Shown one piece after another: positions 37,502-48,610 of a stretch of DNA of 62,000 nucleotides; position 1 is the first letter of the stretch; each line of letters begins with the position of its first letter. The position numbers and the translations under genes are program-made. The stretch covers positions 17,444,240 through 17,506,239 of the forward strand of contig NC_135561.1 of NCBI RefSeq assembly GCF_964340395.1, in the 5' to 3' direction. The DNA is from Glandiceps talaboti (lineage: Eukaryota; Hemichordata; Enteropneusta; Spengelidae). Under the pieces are notes generated by a model, which saw only the letters and a program-made list of their open reading frames with translations, was not told the DNA's origin and made no database searches.

Positions 37502-37863
37502 CTGCAATGTTAATATTGATTGGAAAAGACACAAAAAGTTGTTATTTTTATAGGAGTATTTAAAATATATAAAACATATATTTTCATACATAGTCATTGT
37601 TTCATTCAATTGTACGCCTTTACTTCTTAATCCTTCCAAATATTTGACAAATATTTTTTCAATTTCATTTGATAAAAGAGGTGATTGATGGAAACTGTTA
37701 TACTAAGTCATTTAAAAAGGTATTGATTTGTAATCCCAAAAACGTATTCAAATATATTTTACTATTGATCTCAACTGTTGTCGTTGTTACCTGTATAGAT
37801 CCTTAAACCCTGAATGCATTCCCTCACTGTCTGTTTATTTATGAAAGGCCCATAGCTTAGAGT

Positions 37864-37902
<39 letters not shown>

Positions 37903-40900
37903 TGGCAGGCAGGCAGGATTATAAAATGTAAGGTGTGAATGTGACAAAAAGAACGGATGGAATAACTAGACCTACCAACAGTGACTACAAATGAACATTG
38001 CGCAGTGTTCGATGCAGAGTTTGTAGCAGTGTACGTCACAGTTGTTTGTCCAATCGGAAAGGTATCACCAGGGTTGTGAGACGATGAAACGATGACCATA
38101 CCACTTGTATGATCAACAGTGGTTGGAGGTGTCCAAGATACAGTCTGACCCAAGATCGAATTGATGTCATCCGGACAGTTTTCAAATATCAATGCTGTTA
38201 AACAATATAAATTGTTTTCATAATTTCAAATTCAGTTCTTCAAGTATCTTCAAATGGGAATATTAATTAGTTTCAAACAGTTTTACACTTTACCATTCGG
38301 CAGAGGTTCTTAATATTTCAATTCCAGATTCTCGCTTTAAGAGTTATCGTATCAGTTGAGCTGTACTGACTACATATGATGATTATTCTATTGTTCTCCG
38401 CCGACTTTTTCTATAATTCTTCCAGACAACCTTTAAAACCTAAATTTGAAAGTGACTACATGGATGAAGATTGGGTTCTTATTTTGGATTTTTAATTTAT
38501 ATTTTTTTTATCATGGCTTACTACTTGAAAAATCAATGTGAAACAACATATGCCAAATCTTTGTTTGTATTATAAACTGCAAAATATTAATAAATGTGTC
38601 AAATGTTTGTTATTGTACGTACAAACTTATTACACATTTTGTAGCCTTTTGCAATGTATTAGTTACAAACGCAGAATAAATTAAAAATAAATAAATACCC
38701 AATCTTCATCTATATAATTATTCACTTTAATATCATCCGCGATTAACGCTTTACTTAGTCGTCTGTCAATAGGAAACTTGCAATCCAGACTGAGCATGCT
38801 CAGACGCAAAGGACTATGGGATTATCAGTGGTTATTGTAACAGCTAATCTGGAGCTACCGATAAAATAAATCTCTCGCAATGTTAAAGGTCACTATGAAT
38901 TGATCATTCGTGGTTACAAACAATGTAATATTATTGTTTATGATGCTAATTGGTAACACTAAGTATTTAATATCACATTTCCCATGATGCAACATTCAAC
39001 ATGGCGGGTTTGCAAGTTCCCTATTAGAGTCTCTGAATCTAGAATCGTAACAACGATGCAGCCAATCATAAGAGTAAATTGCTCCTATACATTCCATTTC
39101 AGGTTTCTGGATCGTTAATTACAAAAATGTTTCTGCATTCGGCATATGTTTATGCAATTAGAATCAGAATCGCCATTCATAACACAACGATGCATACGTA
39201 CAAGACATATTTCAATATAATAATATGTAATGTTCTGAATAAATTTGATTTTAAATGTACAATCCAGAAATGTTGGCAATATTGAAAAAATACTATAAAT
39301 GCGCTTTTATTTCTCATTATCAAAGAGAGTAGTCGAACACAAATATACCGCTTACCTAAGACCTGGTAGGTGACACTATATCCAGGTCGTTCGACTTCAG
39401 TGTCAGTTATAAGAATTAACTGGATGTGATTGGATTGTGACGTGTAATCAGGCGGTATTCTATATCCACAGTATTCTACTGATTCCGCAGCAATAACATC
39501 AACAATCTAGAAAAACAGTAATATGTAATGCCACCAAACTATACATGAACAATTTGAAGCCAAGAATACGATACACTTGAGTTCTTATTGTGACTCTAGT
39601 CGAACAGGGGACCCAGGAACCATGTGACAGACAAAAAACAAAACAAAACAAACAAATAAATAAATAAACAAACTATCAAATAAATGACAAATGAACAAGG
39701 AAACGAACGACAAGTATATGGACAAATAAAATGAGTAAATAAATCAGTAAATAAACAGAAACTCGTGGGGGTATACCTAGATAAGTTTTTTGTACCCATC
39801 ACACAGGGGACCCAGGAACCGTGTGACAAACAAAACAAAACAAAACAAAACAAAACAAAACAAAACAAAACAAAACAAAACAAAACAAAACAAAACAAAA
39901 CAAAACAAAACAAAACAAAACAAAACAAAACAAAACAAAACAGAAAACAAAACAAAACAAAACAAAACAAAACAAAACTAAGCAAACAAATAAACAAACT
40001 ATCAAATAAATGACAAATGAACAAGCAAACGAACGAATGACAAGTATAGGGACAAATAAAATAATTAAATAAACCAGTAAATAAACATATACTCGTGGGG
40101 GTATACCTAGCTACGTTTTTTGTACCCATCACTTGTGTTGTTTTATAGTGATGGGTACAAAAAACGTATCTAGGTATACCCCCACGAGTATCTGTTTATT
40201 TGCTGGTTTATTTAATTATTTCATTTGTCACTATACTTGTCGTTCGTTTGCTTGTTCATTTGTCATTCATTTGATAGTTTATTTATTTATTTGTTTGTTT
40301 TGTTTTATTTTGTTTGTCACACGGTTCCTGGGTCCCCTGTGGTCGAACCAAACAGAAAATGTCTTTTAAAGATGACATCATTTTGTTACCTACTTGTCTA
40401 GATAAATATGCCAAAGGTCTCGACTTTAGTTTATCTCAAATAATCTATCTGGGCTGGTTTTGGTCGTGGGTCAGTATATTCTTAGCATACCAATGTACTC
40501 AATACAGAGGCATACACTAGGACGTCTTCAAATACAAGAGATTTCGTCTTTGCTTGCAAATGCTATGAAACGATGTATCAAGATCAGTGAGACTGGTCAC
40601 AAGGTTTCATGTTGAGATAGACATAATAAAGATAACACATAGTCATCCCTTACACAATGTCTGCTCTATATTTTGTTACATTTGTATTTGTTTTCGTTAT
40701 CATTAACGAAGTTGGGATATTTGTGTGTTATATTTTACTGACATGTGAATGGCATATACATCAGAGCTGGAATTAACATTGCTGATTTGCCTGACACTGA
40801 AAATGACCTTTTATAGTTCATCAAACTTTAGTTATATATGACGTCATTAATGCCTCGTCACTGCCGTAAAACCACAGGCCTCTTTACGGCTCTGTCCATG

Positions 40901-42426
40901 ACAGTGCATGTAACAGTTGCAAAGAATGCTGAAACTGTACTATAAAGGCATTACTTTTGAAAAGTGTGCAGTTAACTATTTTTACTTAATGAAAAGGACA
41001 TTGTTTTTATAGTGATTTTAATTTACCTTCAACTTATCATAGCATGAAACGTCATCCGGTGGTTCAATTCTAAAATCCTGGAAATGAACTCCAATTTGGA
41101 GACCTTCACCTACATGAATATCAACCGTACATACAGCCCCGGAAGGGTACGGTTCAGGATAGTTTGGTGACGTTACTTCGCCACTTGGTGCTGTTAATGT
41201 GGCGTTACATGTACTACTGGTATCTAGATGGGAACATGAAAGACATCTTAGAACGGATATTCAAAGAAATTCAACCGTTAGCATCGTTGATTAAAAATTA
41301 CTGTGTGACCAGAACGTCGTTTACAAACAAACACGTATACAAACAAACAAACAAACAAACAAAAACAAACAAACAAACAAAAACAATTAAACCGACAAAT
41401 GAGTAGCTACATACATGAGTAAACAACAACAAACCAACGAACGAACAAACAAACACTACCCCCCCGCAATTTATAATTTATAAGTTTGTTTGTTTGTTTG
41501 TTTGTTCGTTGGTTTGTTGTTGTTTACTCATGTATGTATCTACTCATTTGTCGGTTTAATTGTTTTGTTTGTTTGTTTGTTTGTTTGTTTGTTTGTGTGT
41601 TTATTTGTTTGTTTACTTACTTGTTTGTTTGTGTTTATGTCTTGATTGTTTGTTTACTTTGTGTTTATGTCTTGTTTGTTTGTATTTAAAACAAAACTAA
41701 CAAACAAACACTACCCCCCCCCCCGCAATTTATAATTTATAAGTTTGTTTGTTTGTTTGTTTGTTTGTTCGTTGGTTGGTTGTTGTTGTTTACTCATGTA
41801 TGTATCTACTCATTTGTCGGTTTAATTGTTTTGTTTGTTTGTTTGTTTGTTTGTGTGTTTATTTGTTTGTTTACTTACTTGTTTGTTTGTGTTTATGTCT
41901 TGTTTGTTTGTTTACTTTGTGTTTATGTCTTGTTTGTTTGTATTTAAAACAAAACTAACTGAGCCTGAGCTCCCTGTGACTAAACTTCATGATAGCAAGA
42001 TTGAATGAGTTAGTTCCTCGCTACAATTTCCCTAAATGAAATGATCAAACATACCACAGTGCAGACATCAGATACAGACTCCAACACATTGGTGCCCGCA
42101 TGTCTGCGTCTAGTTGCATTGCATGTACATAGTTTATTTCATTCAGAATAAATGTCGCTAGAAATTGCCTTCTTATTATAATGAAGTGTAGAATATTCTA
42201 TTTCTTACTTGTTTGTGCGTAGTTGTATCAACCAGAGCCAGAGAACAGTATCATGCAACACGCTGTATATAACGCTGTGGTGGATATTTGTAAAAGTCAA
42301 CCACATGAGCAAGGTAAAAAATATTCCCCATGTTAACTCATTGTTCGACTTACCTGCTAATACTGTACTAATCTGTACCAAGAAATACAGGACCCCAAAA
42401 TACACCAATGACACAGACATCTCCAT
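36762..42426 (-). CDS. CUB-HYR-stalk transmembrane protein, copy 3
   Basis: Minus-strand exons 42426-42354, 41223-41027, 39506-39356, 38194-37976 and 37501-36762 total 1380 nt with the same phases as copy 2, giving 459 residues plus stop. Order: signal peptide of about 24 residues, a complete four-cysteine CUB domain, a complete HYR domain, a Ser/Thr/Gln-rich stalk of about 190 residues with three nearly identical 19-20-residue units, an acidic patch DGGEEDNG, a transmembrane helix and a lysine-rich 13-residue tail. Its HYR-CUB intron carries the same MITE family as copy 2, so copies 2 and 3 are likely the closest pair. Function unknown; a surface recognition or adhesion protein is inferred. 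Confidence 0.85.
37866..37917. repeat. (GACA)n/(GGCA)n microsatellite near HYR donor of copy 3
   Basis: Tetranucleotide tract about 60 bp past the HYR splice donor, in the same relative position as the ACAG tract in copy 2. Confidence 0.95.
37976..38194 (-). CDS. Copy 3 HYR exon (complete)
   Basis: Acceptor TGTTTAACAG, donor GTAGGTCT, 219 nt, phase 1-1. Encodes FENCPDDINSILGQTVSW, then VSSSHNPGDTFPIG, VTYTATNSASN and AQCSFVVTV. Confidence 0.92.
38450..38727. mobile_element. MITE with AAGTGAC termini (HYR-CUB intron, copy 3)
   Basis: Left end AAGTGACTACATGGATGAAG and right end reading CTTCATCTATATAATTATTC then ACTT are inverted, with subterminal GATTGGGT.TTATT on both sides. The right flank is TA; the left is GA, one change from TA. 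Same family as 29952-30257. Confidence 0.75.
39356..39506 (-). CDS. Copy 3 CUB exon, second half
   Basis: Acceptor TTTTTCTAG, donor GTAAGCGG, 151 nt, phase 0-1. Encodes IVDVIAAESVEYCGYRIP, SQSNHIQLILITD and GYSVTYQVL. Confidence 0.9.
39604..40342. mobile_element. Foldback cluster: two direct and one inverted copy of a ~200-bp unit with (AAAAC)n core
   Basis: Each unit runs from ACAGGGGACCCAGGAACC to ACTCGTGGGGGTATACCTAG...TTTTTTGTACCCATCAC. Direct copies lie at about 39604-39803 and 39802-40132, and an inverted copy at about 40148-40342. The middle copy has expanded an AAAAC array (39826-39979), so it is longer. Long frames reading FVLFCFVLF are artefacts of that array. It is in the intron splitting the CUB domain of copy 3. 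Confidence 0.7.
41027..41223 (-). CDS. Copy 3 CUB exon, first half
   Basis: Acceptor CATCTAG, donor GTAAATTA, 197 nt, phase 1-0. Encodes STCNATLTAPSGEVTSPNYP, VCTVDIHVGEG, VHFQDFRIEPPDD and SCYDKLK. NAT is a sequon. Confidence 0.9.
41335..41950. repeat. Palindromic and tandemly duplicated CAAA/GTTT-rich element
   Basis: A segment with ATTAAACCGACAAATGAGTA and GTAAACAACAACAAACCAAC (about 41335-41460) recurs inverted at 41480-41600 around GCAATTTATAATTTATAA. The right half, with its CCCCCCGCAATTTATAA centre, is duplicated directly at 41697-41950. It lies in the first intron of copy 3. Confidence 0.7.
42354..42426 (-). CDS. Copy 3 signal-peptide exon
   Basis: ATG at 42426 (MEMSVSLVYFGVLYFLVQ) with a second in-frame ATG two codons later; ends TVLA at donor GTAAGTCG, phase 1. 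Confidence 0.8.
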
Positions 42427-43444
42427 TTGGTAAATAATGTGCTATACTTCTCACGTGAGTTTCAGCTTATAACCTTTTGTAAAAAATAATATTACAAAGA
42501 GTGTCTGTGAAACCGATAACATTGCATTTAAATAATTCAGCATTTTATAGTCAATATATTTTAAATTAGGGAATTCAAATTCAAATCATCCACCCTCAAA
42601 TCAACAGGACAAAGGAAACTCAATCAACTCTTGTAAAATCTAGTCAAACTGGATATAAGGATGTCATGATGTAGAGAAAGATAGTTGAGGGAGGGCCCCT
42701 TTTAGCACGGCGGAGTCGGGGAGGGTCACGTTTTACACAACAGTCCGGGCCTAATCCCCCCCCAGCCCTTCATGTGACTGTTAGTTGAGTGTTTACTGCA
42801 TCAACAGATTTGTTACGTTTATGACTTTGGAATAGATAAAGTTGAAAGTGGCGTGGGATTAGTAGTTTTGCACATACATTGTTTTACTGCAGAGTATTAC
42901 TTCGTAGGTACATCGAAAACATGGATAGCATATGACATCTTAAAATACATGCAACTATATATTTAAAGGCCGAGTTCAGATATTAAGGGATGGAACTTAG
43001 GTGTGAAAGAATAGTTGTCAGGTACAGTTATAGTCTAAACTATCTAAACTCATAGGAACACGGCGAATTCAGAATTATACCATAATTCCATCAAGAGGAT
43101 AACACGTGGACAAGACACATCCTCTTAATCCATATTTTGAAAAGTTCCCCTCTGGTCGCAGATTCCGCGTACCAAAGGCACGCAGGAATTTTTATAGACG
43201 TTCTTTTATTCCATCAGCAATTTCAATTTCAAATTCCAGGGAACTTTAATTTCACGTTTATGTCGTCTCTATAGCTGTTATCTCATCCAATTCCCATTTT
43301 AACTTGCTGTTGATCAGTACTGTCTCTGTAATTTTAGCCTGTCTTGTTGTGATGTTTTTATTTTATCTGTGCTCCTTGATTATTGAATATTGTATATCAC
43401 TGAAATCGATTTTCCATATAGACTCTGTGGACAATAAAGTTATT

Positions 43445-43643
43445 TCTCTTCTCTTCTCTTCTCTCCTCTCCTCTTCTCTTCTCTTCTCTTCTCTTCTCTT
43501 CTCTTCTCTTCTCTTCTCTTCTCTTCTCTTCTCTTGTCTTCTCTTGTCTTCTCTTCCCTTCTCTCATATTCTATTCTATTCTATTCTATTCTATTCTATT
43601 CTATTCTATTCTATTCTATTCTATTCTATTCTATTCTATTCTA
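43445..43643. repeat. (CTCTT)n then (CTATT)n pentanucleotide satellite
   Basis: About 120 bp of CTCTT variants followed by about 75 bp of CTATT. Confidence 0.95.
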
Positions 43644-44871
43644 CTTTTAGTCTACAAAAAAAAAAAGAATTTCGCAATGTTTGCCTTCTGGCTCCACTGA
43701 TGAGATAGTTACACCAATGCAAGAACCTGGGATAGCAACTCTAGCCTGATATAACTTTACCTATCATATGATTAGTGACCATGTGCGAGATAGGTCAGGT
43801 GTGAAGTGGTTTGAGGTCAGAAAAGATCTGTTTTGTTAAATCTCACAAAATCTATGAATATCCAGGCCTATTCGGTAAGGTGAACATGAATTCACGCTCA
43901 CCAACGTTTGATATCATCCTCGCCTCACTGTTAGTGATAAAAGAGAAATCGAATACCAGTAGATGAGAGAGAGAAAAATACACAATATTTTGAGCGACGA
44001 TTTGTGCTGGTATGTATATTATATTCTTTCATTGTATGCATCATACCGAGGAAGGTTTCTCGTTTATCTCATGTACACATTTGCATAGACATTATTGATT
44101 TAGCGTCGGCGTTTCCTTGGTTACGGGTTGATTGATAAAAAGAAAAGCTAATACGACAATATGCTAGCTGCAATGATGTCATTTATTGAAAGGGCAAACA
44201 AGGTCACATAAGAAATGCAATGGCCTAGAATTGGACTTTATCTTAAAATTCCTATTGATGTTTTGTCTTGTTTCTTTAAGGGTTGAACAATTAATAAGAA
44301 TGGGCATGAATGGATGCTACGATAACTTTTGATACCTGATTTTGTGTCAAATCTCCGAAAATTACTTGCCTTGATATTTGTCATCAACACGTTTATCTCT
44401 ACTTGTTTTTATAAATGTTATTATTTCTAGACTTAAACACAGTTTTCAGTTACACTTTCTTCTGTCCAGAAAACGCAATCGCGCTCATCACAACATGCCA
44501 TCCGTTTTTTTGTATGTGTCACATTATTGACATTGACAAAATAACCAAACTAACCATCGCTCAGTCTTTACTACGGTGATATGAATGACTTTCAAACCAT
44601 TAATTGACAGCATGTGTGTTTTATTGGTACGTGTCATGTTATGGTGTCGATGTAGTAGAGGTTTATGAAGTGTTGTCATAGGCAACGAGTAATTATCAAG
44701 GTCAAGAGGAAAATGCGTGAGAAAGGATTGAAGGTGACCAAAGAGATAATGAAAGAGAAATGAAGCAATACCGACCATAGGTGGAGACTAATCGATGGAT
44801 AGGGAGACAAGGAAATATCGACAGACGGACAAACATGCAAACAGAGATACAGCCAGCATGAGAAAGAGACG

Positions 44872-44872
44872 A

Positions 44873-44919
<47 letters not shown>

Positions 44920-44920
44920 T
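44872..44920. repeat. (CAGA)n microsatellite
   Basis: About 11 copies of CAGA. Confidence 0.95.
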
Positions 44921-45626
44921 CGTCTGTTAAACCAAAAGTATATTTTATACATGCATGTACCGTGGTGTTCAAACGGTTATCTTTTAAAGCAGCCTCTGGT
45001 TTTAAACATTGCATACAACTACCGACAGAGATCGATGGTTTGTACACGAATAAACTCAACGTGAAGAGTTAATGAAAACTTAGTTCTATGCATTATCCAT
45101 AACTATATGTACTCGGCATAATTCAGGATATATAGCGTGAAATTACTGATGTGCAAAAGGTTGATAGAATATAATTTATTTTAAATCGACCCATTATTCT
45201 GTTATTTTCCTATATTAAGCCCATTATCCCAGCTGTAACATCTAATTAAATTTGTATTATTCAGTTGGATACTAGTTGAGCATTCGAATGATGTCGGTGA
45301 GAGATCAACACACACATTGCAAGTTGCCCTAATAAATACGGAATATGTGAGGTTAAGAAGATATTAGTATACCAATTTTTGGCAGTAATAGAATGTTCTC
45401 AACTTTTAAACATCATATCACTTTCTAAAACAAGGAGGAATTTATGTTTGTTTGGCAAGACTTAATAAGGATTTACAGAAAAATAACCCACAACGTTATT
45501 AACTTATATGTGATGCCAGTGATAGAAGTACTTACCTACAGCGATTACACGATGGGTTTAAACTCACATGGTTTCAAAAAAGTAAGTTTGATCGACGCTA
45601 TTAAAAGTCCACAACAATCGAAAATA

Positions 45627-45836
45627 TTAACCTGCAAGCACTTCTCCGTACTTTGAATGGTATAGGCAATCAATCAGGTTTGGGCTGACTTTATCACAGG
45701 CGCTTCCGTCATCAGAAAACAAACTACGATTGTTATCTACGAAATTATAACAGATGCAGAGTTCTACGTCACACCTGTGACGTAGAGATCCCATCACACT
45801 CTCTTTAAACAAAGGTTTTGACATATGGTCGCGAAA
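45627..45836 (-). CDS. Unassigned candidate exon with five cysteines
   Basis: A very strong acceptor (TTTTGTTGTTTTCTACAG) opens a frame of 69 codons ending in TAA. It contains RHRCDVELCICYNF, GSACDKVSPNLIDCLYHSKY and EVLAG. The five cysteines and aromatic residues look protein-like, but I recognise no domain. The same stretch could be a noncoding first exon of CUB-HYR copy 3 ending at the 45536 donor, in which case the frame is fortuitous. Unsure. Confidence 0.35.
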   Translation of the reverse strand, partial: FRDHMSKPLFKESVMGSLRHRCDVELCICYNFVDNNRSLFSDDGSACDKVSPNLIDCLYHSKYGEVLAG

Positions 45837-46039
45837 CTGTAGAAAACAACAAAAGAATATTTTACAATTTAAATACAAAACTTCACCCATTATATGTCAA
45901 CAGTAAAGTTTTGTAGTCAACCCTGAACTGAAATATTGTATATTTGTTTTGGGGTCCACGTTTATAGGTGTTCTTCACCTGTGTGGACTACGTGACTTTT
46001 GCCAAATTTATATAAATAAAATAAATATACATTACTCAC

Positions 46040-46085
46040 CTTGTGCTAAATCAACGGTTACATATGCTTTAACAAAAGCTGACAT
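46040..46085 (-). CDS. Possible short first exon (MSAFVKAYVTVDLAQ)
   Basis: ATG followed by 14 codons and a consensus donor GTGAGTAAT at phase 1. The phase does not match the open frame of the candidate exon at 45836, so the two cannot be joined as one coding sequence in that frame. Low confidence. Confidence 0.2.
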
Positions 46086-46736
46086 AGTACACATTAAATT
46101 ATGTGGTAATGTATTCATTTTTTTCTAGTGATTGAAGGTTTGAATTCTATAACTCCATTCATTTTTTAAATGGTTAATCTACTTTGCTTTTAAAATTGTG
46201 CTGGGTTAAATACTTTTGAACAGTAAATAACCATCACAGTTGCCATTTCATATCCGACATTACTCAGGGCAACTCTTAGTAATGTTAACCCATATAATGT
46301 GGTAATAATGACAAAGGAAATCGACTTTCGATTTTTAATATTTTTAATAAAAGTTTATTGCAAGTTAACAATGATCACATATATTATCATCTTTGTTGAC
46401 TGAACATTTTTCCCTTGACAGATTCACTACAAAATCAATTAAATATACAAAATCGCAATTCAAAGATAGTTGAATGGTGATGTAACATCCGATACTGTGT
46501 ATCAAAGCAGTGATTTACAAGACAAGCACTAAAGACTTCTAAAATCGATTAATATGTAGAACAATGAACTGACAGTTTAAGAAATACCCATTTGTTTTAA
46601 ATTTAAGGAGTTTATGTTAGGGCTATAGTTAGGTTAGAGGTAGGGTTAGACCCCTTAACATATACCTGATTTCTGCTGTTCAGTGCAAGTAACCACTGTT
46701 CTATCTGTACGCCAAAATCACTTTACATAACAGGTA

Positions 46737-46782
46737 CATACATACATACATACATACATACATACATACATACATACATACA
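46737..46782. repeat. (ACAT)n microsatellite
   Basis: About 11 copies of ACAT just before the palindromic element. Confidence 0.95.
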
Positions 46783-46800
46783 TGTACATAGTACAGCTTC

Positions 46801-46964
46801 CTTATTGGAGTCTAGTTTTTGAAGTGACTACCTAACTTTCGTCCGAATCACTTAGATGTCATCAGTCTAATGATGTTATGCTGTTTGGCATGCCATTACG
46901 CTGATGACGTTTGAGTGATTCGGACGAAAGCTAGGTAGTCACTTCAAAAACTAGCTTCAATAAG
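46801..46964. mobile_element. Palindromic MITE-like element, ~60-bp inverted arms
   Basis: Left arm CTTATTGGAGTCTAGTTTTTGAAGTGACTACCTAACTTTCGTCC is mirrored on the right by GGACGAAAGCTAGGTAGTCACTTCAAAAACTAGC...CAATAAG, with CATCAG/CTGATG inside and about 40 bp between arms. A partial end recurs at 47000-47027 (CAGTTTCAAAAACTAGCTTCCAATAA). No coding capacity. Confidence 0.75.
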
Positions 46965-48474
46965 AAAACTGTGTATTATATTATCACTATATCTCTAACA
47001 GTTTCAAAAACTAGCTTCCAATAAAGTAATTTCAATATTACTACTGTATAAAATGGAGTCAAGTATCAATTTCTATTCTACTAGGTACATACATGATTAC
47101 AAATAACTATATAGTTGTGCAATATAAAAGATATTCAAAGGTTTCGGTTCAAGTAGTGGTGCTTAATAGCATCCCACCACCATGACCCCCACCCCTACCC
47201 CAGTCCCTGTAGAATAACTCAATGCCATGATCAGGGGCCGCATATTTCTTGAAAGTTTTATATTTTCAATCCACAATTCTCTATATAAAAAGATAACACT
47301 AGAAAAGAGTACAAATCCTCTATGCTTCTCTTTAGTTAAGTCATTTCTGTCCCATTTGGTCACTCATAAAACACATACACAATTTGTAAATGTAATAATA
47401 TGGAAGAACCATTTGTTTTCGTGCAGGTGTAAACATATTTAGAAGAAAGTTGACACAGGCACACTCAACTAAGTTATTATACAGTAGTTTAGAATTAGTG
47501 CAATCATATAGTCAGTCAGTGCTGGCAAATTAATTAAATTACAAGAATTTCAACTGATCAGTCAACTGGTTAAGAATGCACTGTCTATTTAAAGACTGCT
47601 ATGTTCCTTTAGAATGGTGCTGAAAGTAGATGGTGTAAAACATTCTGATTGGTCAATAATTTGCAGGCTAATGACATTTCTGGGGTGTCCTTCATAGCTG
47701 AGAATCTCCCAGTGTCTCCTGTGTCGTTTCTATGAAGGGAAGTGGAACAAATACCACTACTCATTAAAGATGGATTATCTATTGCACTTTACATGAAATG
47801 GAAACACAGTCACATCTCCAGGAATCTCTATACAGTCTCCAAAAACTAACAGACAACTTGTGGTTCTGTACTCAAACTGTAGATAGTATATTTTGACTAA
47901 ATCACCTTCTTCAGCTGTTACTGAACACAGTTCAATGATGCAGTCTTCTTGCATGAGTTGTCATATTATCCAGCTTTGGAACTACGACAATATATAATGT
48001 TAGTTTTTATATAGTGCTTTCCGACTCTGTGCTCAAAGTGCTTTATAAGTATCTCTGGCACAGATCTATAGTGGCACAATGGCCCTTTACTTGAACTCCC
48101 TGGTGAGCATATATATCATTCTATAGCATGGAAACAACCTTTTTGGTTAGACAACTCATTCTCCTAACTCATAATAATGTTATAAAAAATACAGCACAGG
48201 TGACTTATTTTGTACAACACTTGAACCAGTTACTTGACAGGTACAAGTGTATTACAAACATGTGATGCAATATTTCATTTGGATGAACACCCCAAAGTGG
48301 GGTATGGCGAATTTATATAATAAAACCATTCATGCATTGTTTTGAACACCTCAAACATACTGTAAGAAATTCAATATATCATACAAAATATGTAGACAGC
48401 CTGCATAAATTAAATATTGCATAAAAATCATCTACAAGTACAAAAAACTAAAGAAGCTATCAATCAATTCTCGG

Positions 48475-48610
48475 TACCTGCTATAGCATTTTACCTCACG
48501 CTAGGGGGTCAAAATTGGACAAGAATGTCGACTTATTCTTAGAACCTACAATAGCATTTGACCTCATGCTAGGGGGTCAAAATAGGACAAAGCAGATTGA
48601 CTTTATTCTT
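48475..48610. repeat. Two-copy tandem duplication, ~67-bp unit
   Basis: GTACCTGCTATAGCATTTTACCTCACGCTAGGGGGTCAAAATTGGACAA is followed by a diverged copy with CTACAATAGCATTTGACCTCATGCTAGGGGGTCAAAATAGGACAA. Confidence 0.8.

Larger units (their letters stand above)
42440..45500. other. Gene-free region upstream of CUB-HYR copy 3
   Basis: No coding exon recognised. Contains (CTCTT)n/(CTATT)n at 43445-43643 and GACA at 44872-44920. The promoter or a noncoding first exon of copy 3 should be here; a minus-strand TGTAG|GTAAGTAC donor-like site sits at 45536. Confidence 0.55.

Noticed and set aside
39596-40132. 178-codon frame reading FVLFCFVLFCF with flanking non-repeat residues
   Set aside because: Product of the AAAAC array plus duplicated element ends; no domain, and the flanks are the same repeated unit.
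46618-46655. GTTAGGGCTATAGTTAGGTTAGAGGTAGGGTTAGAC, telomere-like text
   Set aside because: Only about two imperfect TTAGGG-like units; too short and degenerate for an interstitial telomeric repeat.
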